In this document: positions 20,539-30,544 of the stretch, piece after piece
How positions within the stretch are numbered: position 1 is the first letter of the stretch
Layout: each line of letters begins with the position of its first letter
NCBI GenBank assembly: GCA_964019425.1
Contig: OZ025808.1
Coordinates: forward strand, 372,001 to 436,000
Length of the DNA: 64,000 nt
Source: Flectonema sp. DT1601
Taxonomy: Eukaryota > Euglenozoa > Diplonemea > Diplonemida > Diplonemidae
Reading direction: 5' to 3'
Position numbers and translations under genes: made by a program
Notes under the pieces: generated by a model
Database searches by the model: none
Seen by the model: the letters and a program-made list of their open reading frames with translations, nothing else
Told to the model about the DNA's origin: nothing

Positions 20539-20652
20539 TTATCACACTTTCTACATTTATTGTAGAAGAGTGCTCCACTAGTAGTGCGCTACGAACTAGT
20601 AATAATGATATAAAGTTTTTTTATATTTTAATAAAAGAAACAAAAGTAACTA

Positions 20653-20677
20653 CACTCCAGTCCTGCAAACTGGAGTG
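20653..20677. repeat. Perfect 9 bp hairpin
   Basis: CACTCCAGT and ACTGGAGTG around a 7-nt loop (CCTGCAA), ~115 bp downstream of the unknown ORF. Possibly an RNA 3' structure. Confidence 0.5.
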
Positions 20678-21079
20678 CTTCAGTCTAAATAATTGATTGA
20701 CTTACTTCTACACCATACTGATGATGAGAGAATAGAGGTAAGAGGTATATGGATTACTCTCGAAACCTAATAGTTACTTTAAAAGGCTAAGTTAAGCATC
20801 ACCATAGTCACTGTATCCTTAACAGATGTTAAACCATCGCTATGTTACGCGATACAAAACAGTTGTATTTTACAAATTCAAACATTCAACCCCCCCAAGG
20901 GGGGGGAGCCACTAATAAAAGCCAACCTCCCCGTACAAAGTCCAACCTGAAAAAAAAATCGGGAAAAAAAAAAAATGCCCTCACCCAGGATCGAACTGGA
21001 CGGTTTACAGCCATTTTGGATTTTGTAATGAATGGTTAGTTCTGAAACTATTTGTGTAGGAAAGACCCCTTTACCCTTG

Positions 21080-21612
21080 TTTTTTTTTATCGTTCGACTT
21101 TGTTGACTAATTTCTATTTTCCGTTTTTTTTTCTTTAAAAAATAAATAAAAAGAATTTAAAAAAAAAAAAAAAAAAAATGAGTAAACAATGTTATCATTG
21201 CTTTTTTTATCGATCGACTATGTCGATTACTTTCTATTTTCCGTCCTGGTCAAGACGCTAAACTGATTGTTTTTTTTTTCAAAATAAAAAAAAATATTAA
21301 AAAAAAAAAATAAAAAAAAAGAATAAACAATGTTATCATTGTTTTTTTTTTATCGTTCGACTTTGTTGACTAATTTCTATTTTCCGTTTTTTTTTCTTTA
21401 AAAAATAAATAAAAAGAATTTAAAAAAAAAAAAAAAAAAAATGAGTAAACAATGTTATCATTGTTTTTTTTATCGATCGACTATGTCGATTACTTCCTAT
21501 TTTCCGTCCTGGTCAAGACGCTAAACTGATTGTTTTTTTTTCAAAATAAAAAAAAATATTAAAAAAAAAAAATAAAAAAAAAGAATAAACAATGTTATCA
21601 TTGTTTTTTGGG
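21080..21612 (+). repeat. Satellite block inside the hairpin-repeat cluster
   Basis: Four to five monomers of the palindromic satellite, A and B types alternating, inserted between two parts of the hairpin repeat. The same arrangement recurs from 22553. Confidence 0.9.
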
Positions 21613-21729
21613 CAAACTAGTGTTTACTACACAAATAGTTTCAGAACTAACCATTCATTACAAAATCCAAAATGGCTGGGGGACCCAAAAACTGTATATG
21701 GGATGCATCGAGACCCGCACCTGTCTTTA

Positions 21730-21803
21730 AGAGCGGATGTGGTTCAGCGGAGGGAGCACTGACTTTGGATACCCGACGCCCAGGCTCAATCCCGACCAAC
21801 GTC
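21730..21803 (+). pseudogene. tRNA-like sequence (Gln-like anticodon loop)
   Basis: ATGTGGTTCAGCGGAGGGAGC resembles a D arm, CTTTGGA an anticodon loop (TTG), and GGCTCAATCCC a T arm, followed by a T run. Acceptor pairing is poor; probably a tRNA relic or SINE head. Confidence 0.4.
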
Positions 21804-22552
21804 ATTTTTTTTTCACCGGATTTTTTCACCCAGAATAGGTATTAAGCTGGGGTATAGTGCAAGGGAGGGGCTTGCGTTCCGCCAAGAACTTGGCGGAACG
21901 CAAGCCCCCCCCCAACCCCCCCCAACCCCCCCCATAGTCACTGTATCCTTAACAGATGTTAAACCATCGCTATGTTACGCGATACAAAACAGTTGTATTT
22001 TACAAATTCAAACATTCACCCCCCCAAGGGGGGGGAGCCACTAATAAAAGCCAACCTCTCCCGTACAAAGTCTGCCTGTCCTGTACAAAGTCCAACCTCA
22101 AAAAACAAATTTGCTACTAATGGATATTAAGCTGGGAAGAGTGCAAGGGGGGGCTTGCGTTCCGCCAAGTTCTTGGCGGAACGCAAGCCCCCCCCCCAAC
22201 CCCCCCCAAGGGGGGGGAGCCACTAATAAAAGCCAACCTCCCCTGTACAAAGTCCAACCTGAAAAAACAAGTTTGCTACTAATGGATGTTAAGCTGGGGA
22301 AGAGTGCAAGGGGGGCTTGCGTTCCGCCAAGAACTTGGCAGAACGCAAGCCCCCCCCCCCAACCCCCCCCAAGGGGGGGGAGCCACTAATAAAAGCCAAC
22401 CTCCCCGTACAAAGTCCAACCTGAAAAAAAAATCGGGAAAAAAAAAAAATGCCCTCACCCAGGATCGAACTGGACGGTTTACAGCCATTTTGGATTTTGT
22501 AATGAATGGTTAGTTCTGAAACTATTTGTGTAGGAAAGACCCCTTTACCCTT

Positions 22553-23846
22553 GTTTTTTTTTATCGTTCGACTTTGTTGACTAATTTCTATTTTCCGTTT
22601 TTTTTTCTTTAAAAAATAAATAAAAAGAATTTAAAAAAAAAAAAAAAAAAAATGAGTAAACAATGTTATCATTGCTTTTTTTATCGATCGACTATGTCGA
22701 TTACTTTCTATTTTCCGTCCTGGTCAAGACGCTAAACTGATTGTTTTTTTTTCAAAATAAAAAAAAATATTAAAAAAAAAAAATAAAAAAAAAGAATAAA
22801 CAATGTTATCATTGTTTTTTTTTTATCGTTCGACTTTGTTGACTAATTTCTATTTTCCGTTTTTTTTTCTTTAAAAAATAAATAAAAAGAATTTAAAAAA
22901 AAAAAAAAAAAAAGAATAAACAATGTTATCATTGTTTTTTTTATCGATCGACTATGTCGATTACTTCCTATTTTCCGTCCTGGTCAAGACGCTAAACTGA
23001 TTGTTTTTTTTTCAAAATTAATAAAAAAGAATATAAAAAAATACAAAAAAAAGAATAAACAATGTTATCATTGTTTTTTTTATCGTTCGACTTTGTCGAC
23101 TAATTTCTATTTTCCGTTTTTTTTTCTTTAAAAAATAAATAAAAAGAATTTAAAATAAAAAAAAAAAAGAATAAACAATGTTATCATTGTTTTTTTTATC
23201 GATCGACTATGTCGATTACTTTCTATTTTCCGTCCTGGTCAAGACGCTAAACTGATTGTTTTTTTTTCAAAATTAATAAAAAAGAATATAAAAAAAATAA
23301 AAAAAAAAAGAATAAACAATGTTATCATTGTTTTTTTTTATCGTTCGACTTTGTTGACTAATTTCTATTTTCCATTTTTTTTCTTTTTAAAAATAAATAA
23401 AAAGAATTAAAATAGAAAAAAAAAAAAGAATAAACAATGTTATCATTGTTTTTTTTATCGATCGACTATGTCGATTACTTTCTATTTTCCGTCCTGGTCA
23501 GGACGCTAAACTGATTGTTTTTTCTTTAAAAATAAATAAAAAGAATAAAAAAAAAAAAAAAGGAATAAACAATGTTATCATTGTTTTTTTTTTATCGATC
23601 GACTATGTCGATTACTTACTATTTTCCGTCCTGGTCAAGACGCTAAACTGATTGTTTTTTCTTTAAAACAATTAAAAAGGTTTAAAAAAAAAAAAAAAAA
23701 AAAAAATGAATAAACAATGTTATCATTGTTTTTTTTTCTATCGATCAACTATGTCGATTAATTTCTATTTTCCGTCCTGATCGAGACGCTAAACTGATTG
23801 TTTCCTTTTTTTAAATAATAAATAAGAAAAAAAAAAAAAAAAAAAG
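22553..23846 (+). repeat. Second satellite block (about 10 monomers)
   Basis: Same A/B palindromic monomers as at 11-17 kb. The last units have the TTTTTTCTTTAAAA-type spacer seen at the end of the large array, and the block joins flank R3 in the same way, so the right ends of the two blocks are copies of one another. Confidence 0.9.
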
Positions 23847-23965
23847 AGCATCTCCCTGCTATCCCTCATATCCCCACAATAATATTATACCTTTTCATTT
23901 TCTCTTTCCTTTTCTGGTCTTTTTTTTTTCTTTTTTTTCCTTTTTCATACAACGTTTTTTATTTA

Positions 23966-23997
<32 letters not shown>

Positions 23998-24033
23998 CAT
24001 GTTTGATTATTTCCTCTTCATTTTTTTTTTTTC

Positions 24034-24065
<32 letters not shown>

Positions 24066-24257
24066 CTCTGCCTCTCTCTTAATTCTGTTCGTTTCTTTGA
24101 AACGAAAATTCATTTGAATATTATTCCTTGGTCAGCAACCATCATTGTCGCCCTTTGGGCCTGTTAAAAAAAAATAAAAATAAAAAGAAAGTTTACATCG
24201 GGAATAGGGCAGGAGCCAAAAGCTCCCAGTCCGTTACTTCCCACTTTATCGAAATTC
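23847..24257 (-). repeat. Flank repeat R3
   Basis: Nearly identical to R2 at 17154-17560 (differences mostly in run lengths). It ends ACTTTATCGAAATTC and abuts repeat U. Confidence 0.85.
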
Positions 24258-24536
24258 ATTCTCTTTCTGTTCTGGTCTGTTACCTCATTTGTCTTGTTTA
24301 ACTTCAGTTATATCCATTTTACTTTTTATTGTTTCCCATCTACTTTTTATTTTCTATTAGTTCTGGTCAGAAACTCCTGGGCAGCAAGAAGGAAAGCAGT
24401 TTAGTACTTCTGGGTGTTTGGCATCACCCCCCATAGTGAGCAAGTACTTTTGTCGATCGACTATGTCGATTAATTTCTATTTTCCGTCCTGGTCAAGACG
24501 CTAAACTGATTGTTTTTTCTTTAAAATAATTAAAAG

Positions 24537-24583
<47 letters not shown>

Positions 24584-25571
24584 ATAAACAATGTTATCAT
24601 TGTTTTTTTTCTATCGATCGACTATGTCGATTAATTTCTATTTTCCGTCCTGATCGAGACGCTAAACTGATTGTTTCCTTTTTTTAAATAATAAATAAAA
24701 AAAAAAAAAAAAAAAAAAAAGAGCATCTCCCTGCTATCCTCATATCCCCACAATAATATTATACCTTTTCATTTTCTCTTTCCTTTTCTGGTCTTTTTTT
24801 TCTTTCTTTTTTTTCCTTTTTCATACAACGTTTTTTATTTATATTTTATTTTTTTTTTTTATTTTTTTCATGTTTGATTATTTCCTCTTCATATTTTTTT
24901 TTTCTTTTCTTTCTTTTTTTTTTTTCTCTGCCTCTCTTAATTCTGTTCGTTTCTTTGAAACGAAAATTCATTTGAATATTATTCCTTGGTCAGCAACAGT
25001 CATTGTCGCCCTCTGGGCCTGTTAAAAAAAAAAAAAAAAATAAAAAGAAAGTTTACATCGGGAATAGGGCAGGAGCCAAAAGCTCCCAGTCCGTTACTTC
25101 CCACTCTATCGAATTCAACAGGTAGCATTGGTAGTCTGTTGATCCTGAGTGATCCCAGCTACAGTTTTGTTTTTCTTTCTTTTTTTTAGAAGAAGATCAG
25201 GACATCCAAGCACTGCTGGATAGTTGCTGAATGCAGGGCCTGCCTGTGGCATTATAATAACAGGCTAAGTCATTTGTAGTTCATAGTTTACCTTTGATTT
25301 TATAACTTCACACAGGGTACTATGAACGATGAGAGATCCAGTGGGATCACTCAGGGTCTAGTAGAGACCACCAATGTTGTGCGTTGATAGGCAAGGTGAT
25401 CAACCTTGACATTCTTTCTTTTCTCTCCTGTTGTGACAAACACAAAATACACACACAGCTTACAGTGTGTTCTTTGTGTATGTTTTCTTCAGGTGCGAGT
25501 AGTTTTTTTGTTCTTGCTCTTCAGGGAGGGCCTTAGCCAAAAGCTAACTGTCCAAATCTCACCTGGTAATT
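24258..25571 (+). repeat. Repeat U copy 1, interrupted by a satellite-flank insert
   Basis: U sequence occupies 24258-24447 and 25117-25571. The intact form at 27290-28046 shows CAAGTAC directly joined to AACAGGTAGC, so 24448-25116 is an insert. The 3' end is AATTCAACTC, as in all U copies. No ORF in U is convincing. Confidence 0.85.
24448..25116 (+). mobile_element. Satellite-plus-flank unit (R4) inserted in repeat U
   Basis: About two satellite monomers followed by flank R4 (24719-25116), 669 bp in all. The empty site is visible in other U copies (27471-27480). No clear target-site duplication. The right end (TTACTTCCCACTCTATCGAA) matches R2 and R3, while the left end lies at a different point of the satellite. 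Confidence 0.75.
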
Positions 25572-26566
25572 CAACTCTTAGTGGTATACTGCCACTTCAT
25601 GATCAAGTTCTCTAGCGACTTGTTCATGCTCCTGACAAGGGGCTTTGAAGTGACCCAGTCTATAGTTGATACGCTCATGGCTTTGATGTTGTCTCGCACT
25701 ACTTCAAATGCTCCCCTTAACTCTCTCAGTTCACGGGTTGCTACTTTGCCACTATGTGGTAACCAATATTTATTCTCCAACTTATCGAGTAATCTTTCCG
25801 CCCCTCCTTGTATCAGAATATTGCGCCACTGCAACACACTCGTTGCTTCTGACGCCAGCTCAAATTCGATGCAATCCACATTTTCCGGTGACAATTGGCA
25901 TTTTACGCCGCCCTTGTTTTTTAACAATTCGTTTGTTTGTTGTATCTGCATCTGACATAATTGTTGATTTTGCGATAATAGTGCCATCATTTGTTGCATC
26001 ATACTACTCTCTTGTTGTATTTGTGGCTGGGGTTGCGCACCATGCATCTGTGGCGATAACAATGACGCCACCTGCGATTCCAAATTAGTTACCTTTTGGC
26101 ACATGCCTAACATCTTTTGTTCATTTTCTAGAACTAACCTTTTTGACCACTCATCCCAATACACATCCTTGCTTATCACATGGGCATATTCAAAACCCGC
26201 ATGTGGAAAGTCGAACGTGTCGTCCGGCCCCGTGTGTCGATACACACCCCTTAAAAGACTTGTCGAATTTGACAAGGTTACCCTCCCCATATTACCCACC
26301 ATTGACAATAAGCCACAATACCAATTCCAACTTGATTCCCCTTCCTTCCTCATACAATATACTGCTTCTCTTCCAATCAAGGCCAACGAATTGTTCTTCA
26401 TCATTTCTTCGGACATTTTGGATTGGGGATCCCAAAACGTCCCTGCTTCCCCGATGGTGGCACGTGGTGATTGTGCTCTCACCGTCCTCAAATCCTCAAA
26501 CAGAATTGAATCTAAATCCATCTCAGATTCTACATGCGGAATTTCCACAATTGGTGGTGTAGACAT
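25571..26566 (-). CDS. Unknown protein with Gln/Met-rich middle
   Basis: 331 aa from an ATG at 26566. Residues ~150-220 are rich in Gln and Met with coiled-coil character (QESSMMQQMMALLSQNQQ). The flanks look globular: an N-terminal part with WNWYCGLLSMVG and a C-terminal part with WRNILIQGGAERLLDKLENK. I recognise no family. The stop codon lies exactly where repeat U begins, so the natural C terminus may be lost. A structural or self-associating protein of a mobile element is possible but unproven. Confidence 0.45.
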   Translation of the reverse strand: MSTPPIVEIPHVESEMDLDSILFEDLRTVRAQSPRATIGEAGTFWDPQSKMSEEMMKNNSLALIGREAVYCMRKEGESSWNWYCGLLSMVGNMGRVTLSNSTSLLRGVYRHTGPDDTFDFPHAGFEYAHVISKDVYWDEWSKRLVLENEQKMLGMCQKVTNLESQVASLLSPQMHGAQPQPQIQQESSMMQQMMALLSQNQQLCQMQIQQTNELLKNKGGVKCQLSPENVDCIEFELASEATSVLQWRNILIQGGAERLLDKLENKYWLPHSGKVATRELRELRGAFEVVRDNIKAMSVSTIDWVTSKPLVRSMNKSLENLIMKWQYTTKS

Positions 26567-27079
26567 TCTTTTGTTTTAATATAAACAGAAAGAAGAGCAA
26601 AATTTGCTAAGGAAAGGAACTAAAAATATAAGTTAAAAGTGTACCGAAAAACTATAACGTCTCAAACACAGCGCTAACCAGTGCAACGAGAGCTAATAAA
26701 TTCGATAAGCCACTGCTGAACCAACATCTTAGGTGCAGAGTGCATTTTAGATAAGGAAGGACATTTTTCATTTTCCGTTCCGCTAGGACAGAAAAGTAAT
26801 AAGTATAAAATATTTTTCGACGTACTAGAGCCTGCATAGCCGAGTGGTTATGGTCGTCGACCTTAAATCGCTTACGTAGCCGTGGTCGGGGGTTCGATTC
26901 CTGGTCACGGCAGATTTTTTGGTATTTTTAACCAGAAAATTTTAAAGTAAAAACAAGTAAGAAAAGAGAGCACAAAAGTGGACTTGGTGATCATTCCCTG
27001 AGTAAACTAAGATGCAAAGATAATGACATGGCACTGTCGGTTTCGAAGACCTGCGGGATGCCGGTGGACTGTCCTAGGA
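26567..27079. other. Spacer with a SINE copy
   Basis: Apart from the tRNA-Leu-like SINE (26829-26975) no feature is recognised. Confidence 0.5.
26829..26975 (+). mobile_element. tRNA-Leu-like SINE copy
   Basis: Head CATAGCCGAGTGGTTATGG (box A) and GGGGTTCGATTCC (box B), then ACGGCAGATTTTTTGG and TTTAACCAGAAAATTTTAAA, the same tail type as 5930-6056. The acceptor stem does not close, so it is not taken as a working tRNA. Confidence 0.6.
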
Positions 27080-28046
27080 ATGGTGTCCAACTAGATTAAA
27101 GGACAAGTCTGGGATAATCCCTGCCAGAGGGGCGAGTATTCTACCATGGTTGAAATACTCTGGCAACTGATCTTCAATTTTATGTTGTTTGTTAGCTGCT
27201 GGTGTATCTTGATCATGTGTTGATACTTGCATTTTTTTTATTTGTAATCTTTCACTACAATCATTCTTGCCTATATCTTTTATTTTTATTCTCTATCTGT
27301 TCTGGTCTGTTACCTCATTTGTCTTGTTTAACTTCAGTTATATCCATTTTACTTTTTATTATTTCCCATCTACTTTTTATTTTCTATTAGTTCTGGTCAG
27401 AAACTCCTGGGCAGCAAGAAGGAAAGTAGTTAAGTACTTCTGGGTGTTTGGCATCACCCCCCATAGTGAGCAAGTACAACAGGTAGCATTGGTAGTCTGT
27501 TGATCCTGAGTGATCCCAGCTACAGTTTTGTTTTTCTTTCTTTTTTTTAGAAGAAGATCAGGACATCCTAGCACTGCTGGATAGTTGCTGAATGCAGGGC
27601 CTGCCTGTGGCATTATAATAACAGGCTAAGTCATTTGTAGTTCATAGTTTACCTTTGATTTTATAACTTCACATAGGTACTATGAACGATGAGAGATCCA
27701 GTGGGATCACTCAGGGTCTAGTAGAGACCACCAATGTTGTGCGTTGATAGGCAAGGTGACCAACCTTGACATTCTTTCTTTTCTCTCCTGTTGTGACAAA
27801 CACAAAATACACACACAGCTTACAGTGTGTTCTTTGTGTATGTTTTCTTCAGGTGCGAGTAGTTTTTTTGTTCTTGCTCTTCAGGGAGGGCCTTAGCCAA
27901 AAGCTAACAGTCCAAATCTCACCTGGAAATTCAACTCGTGTTCTTTGTGTATGTTTTCTTCAGGTGTGAGTAGTTTTTTTGTTCTTGCTCTTCAGGGAGG
28001 GCCTTAGCCAAAAGCTAACAGTCCAAATCTCACCTGGAAATTCAAC
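27080..28046 (+). repeat. Repeat U copy 2 (longest), with duplicated 3' end
   Basis: Runs from ATGGTGTCCAACTAGATT to CCTGGAAATTCAACTC. The start matches the far end of copy 3 (29670). The last ~107 bp (27832-27938) are repeated in tandem at 27939-28046. AT-rich with a T run; no convincing ORF. Confidence 0.85.
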
Positions 28047-28557
28047 TCATGTATTGGAGGCTGGGATTCCCCAGAACGTCAGGAGAGAACTTCTTTCGGA
28101 TCAGTAGGGAGGAACTGGCTGGGATGATTCGGTCAAATGAAGAAGGTAGGCCATACAGAATCCTTGAGAGGATGTACAAGTTCTTGATCATGTTCAGCGT
28201 TTTGAAATCAAAGTTGAATAGCTCCAACTTTCGAAGCAGAACAAGTCCCTTCCTCGTCTCATCCAGTAGTTTATCCACTTGTGTACCATATTTCGGGTCA
28301 TCGTCAATATGGACACCCAAGTACTTAACACTATCCACCATCGGCATGAGTACGGCAGTCAGCAACTTCACCCAGGTCGGATCCGGTCCCACTGGCATCA
28401 GTTCAAGAAGTTCACTTGCCTTCGTAACCTCAGTATCACCCAGCTTGAGGATCATCGCCCCGTTTCCAAGTAATGGCCTGGGCTTGAGAGCTATGGACCT
28501 TTCCTGACAGATGAACAGCTTAAACCTATTGACCTGAATCTGAGGAAGATACTGCAA
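28047..28557 (-). pseudogene. LINE ORF2 fragment (RT-RNase H linker)
   Basis: ~170 codons homologous to residues ~690-890 of the LINE ORF2 at 35196-39011, sharing DSVKYLGVHID, a Lys/Leu-rich stretch and KTLNMIKNLYILSRILYGL. It lacks RT and RNase H. The frame is cut at one end by repeat U and at the other by a MITE-like repeat. The next part of the same protein lies in opposite orientation at 30545-31828. Confidence 0.85.
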
Positions 28558-28566
28558 CTGGAAATA

Positions 28567-28838
28567 TTACTGCGCTGAATAATTACTGCGGGGAAATATT
28601 ACTGCGCGGAAAAATTAGTGCGGTTTTTTTGAGAAAAGATTAGTGCGGTTTTTTCCACTTGGTGGTAGAAAAAAATTTGGTTGCTTTTTTGCTGTGTAAG
28701 GCACCAGCAGAAAAATGCATCTGGAGAAAAAATCACTTCTGAGCAGAAATATTAGTGCGGTGGAAATATTACTGCGTGGAAAAATTAGTGCGGTTTTTTG
28801 CAGATTTGGAAATTAGTGCGGTTTTTTCCGCGCAGTAA
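28567..28838. mobile_element. MITE-like repeat
   Basis: Ends carry TTACTGCG and CGCAGTAA; a longer inverted pair TTACTGCGCGGAAAAA is seen at 28600 and at the right end. Inside, ATTAGTGCGGTTTTTT occurs at least four times. No coding sequence. Confidence 0.6.
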
Positions 28839-28848
28839 GGAGTTAAGT

Positions 28849-29670
28849 TACCAGGTGAGATTTGGACTGTTAGCTTTTGGCTAAGGCCCTCCCTGAAAAG
28901 CAAGAACAAAAAAACTACTCACACCTGAAGAAAACATACACAAAGAACACACTGTAAGCTGTGTGTGTATTTTGTGTTTGTCACAACAGGAGAGAAAAGA
29001 AAGAATGTCAAGGTTGGTCACCTTGCCTATCAACGCACAACATTGGTGGTCTCTACTAGACCCTGAGTGATCCCACTGGATCTCTCATCGTTCATAGTAC
29101 CCTGTGTGAAGTTATAAAATCAAAGGTAAACTATGAACTACAAATGACTTAGCCTGTTATTATAATGCCACAGGCAGGCCCTGCATTCAGCAACTATCCA
29201 GCAGTGCTTGGATGTCCTGATCTTCTTCTAAAAAAAAGAAAGAAAAACAAAACTGTAGCTGGGATCACTCAGGATCAACAGACTACCAATGCTACCTGTT
29301 GTACTTGCTCACTATGGGGGGTGATGCCAAACACCCAGAAGTACTAAACTGCTTTCCTTCTTGCTGCCCAGGAGTTTCTGACCAGAACTAATAGAAAATA
29401 AAAAGTAGATGGGAAACAATAAAAAGTAAAATGGATATAACTGAAGTTAAACAAGACAAATGAAGTAACAGACCAGAACAGAAAGAGGATTGTAATAGAA
29501 GATTACAAATAAAAAAATGCAAGTATCAACACATAATCAAGATACACCAGCAGCTAACAAACAACATAAAATTGAAGATCAGTTGCCAGAGTATTTCAAC
29601 CATGGTAGAATACTCGCCCCTCTGGCAGGGATTATCCCAGACTTGTCCTTTAATTTAGTTGGACACCATG
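28849..29670 (-). repeat. Repeat U copy 3
   Basis: Reverse complement of copy 2 over almost its whole length, from GAGTTAAGTTACCAGGTGAG to TAGTTGGACACCAT. Together with copy 2 it forms a large inverted pair around the LINE fragment and MITE. Confidence 0.9.
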
Positions 29671-30280
29671 GCTTACAACCCTTCCAGAGGGAAGCACCAT
29701 TATGACTTCTATTTTTTTTCTTCAAGAAAATCATAAGGTGGTAACAAAGAAAAAATGCTAAGAGGAACCCCCTATTAACACCTAAGACATCTAAACTGCA
29801 GCCCAGCTTATGCCCAATGCACTAACAGGTCATTCCCTCACACTCAGATCAAAAAATCAAAGTTCAGAGTGCATCTTAGCGTGAATGAGAGAATTTCCTC
29901 CCGCTTTTTTTGAACAAAAGGGATAGGAGAAGGGATAGAAAACGAACATAAAAATAAAATTCTAAGTGAGAAACACTTAGCAGAAATACTTAGCAGCTTT
30001 TAAGGAGCTGAAAAGCAAAAAAAAAATCTAAGTGAGAAACACTTAGCAGAAATACTTAGCAGCTTTTAAGGAGCTGAAAAGCAAAAAAAAAATCTAAGTG
30101 AGAAACACTTAGTAGTAACACTTTGTAGCTAATTGAGCTGAAAATAAAAAAATAAAAAATTTCTAAGTGAGAGATACTTAGCAACTTTTAGAACAAATAA
30201 TTAAGTAAATAACCTGTTGAAATGGTAGTTAAATTCAATGATGAAAACCATTACAGGTTTGATGCCAAAACTGACAAAGA
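29671..30280 (+). repeat. Spacer with a 67 bp tandem repeat
   Basis: From 29962 to ~30200 a 66-69 bp unit occurs about 3.5 times, beginning CTAAGTGAGAAACACTTAG (7 bp hairpin) and containing CAGCTTTTAAGGAGCTG. The rest has no recognised feature. Confidence 0.8.
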
Positions 30281-30544
30281 ATGAGTTAAGTTACCAGGTG
30301 AGATTTGGACTGTTAGCTTTTGGCTAAGGCCCTCCCTGAAAAGCAAGAACAAAAAAACTACTCACACCTGAAGAAAACATACACAAAGAACACACTGTAA
30401 GCTGTGTGTGTATTTTGTGTTTGTCACAACAGGAGAGAAAAAGAAAGAATGTCAAGGTTGGTCACCTTGCCTATCAACGCACAACATTGGTGGTCTCTAC
30501 TAGACCCTGAGTGATCCCACTGGATCTCTCATCGTTCATAGTAC
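30281..30544 (-). repeat. Repeat U copy 4, truncated
   Basis: Same conserved end as copy 3 (GAGTTAAGTTACCAGGTG), but stops at TTCATAGTACCC where LINE coding sequence begins. Confidence 0.85.

Larger units (their letters stand above)
20803..22552 (+). repeat. Cluster of C-run/G-run hairpin repeats and duplicated segments
   Basis: An 86 bp segment starting CATAGTCACTGTATCC (20803-20888) recurs at 21936-22020. C7-8/AA/G7-8 hairpins lie at 20890, ~22019, ~22201 and ~22367. Each is followed by GAGCCACTAATAAAAGCC and CAAAGTCCAACCTGAAAA. Long hairpins built on GCTTGCGTTCCGCCAAG occur at 21867-21908, 22147-22194 and 22310-22355. The segments 20870-21079 and 22350-22552 are near-identical direct copies. 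No protein gene supported. Confidence 0.85.

Noticed and set aside
24448-25116. Helitron insertion
   Set aside because: No target duplication fits, but the ends lack 5' TC and 3' CTRR with a subterminal hairpin, and there is no Rep/helicase.
26829-26914. A functional tRNA-Leu gene
   Set aside because: Boxes A and B are good, but the acceptor and anticodon stems do not close and the non-tRNA tail is shared with another copy.
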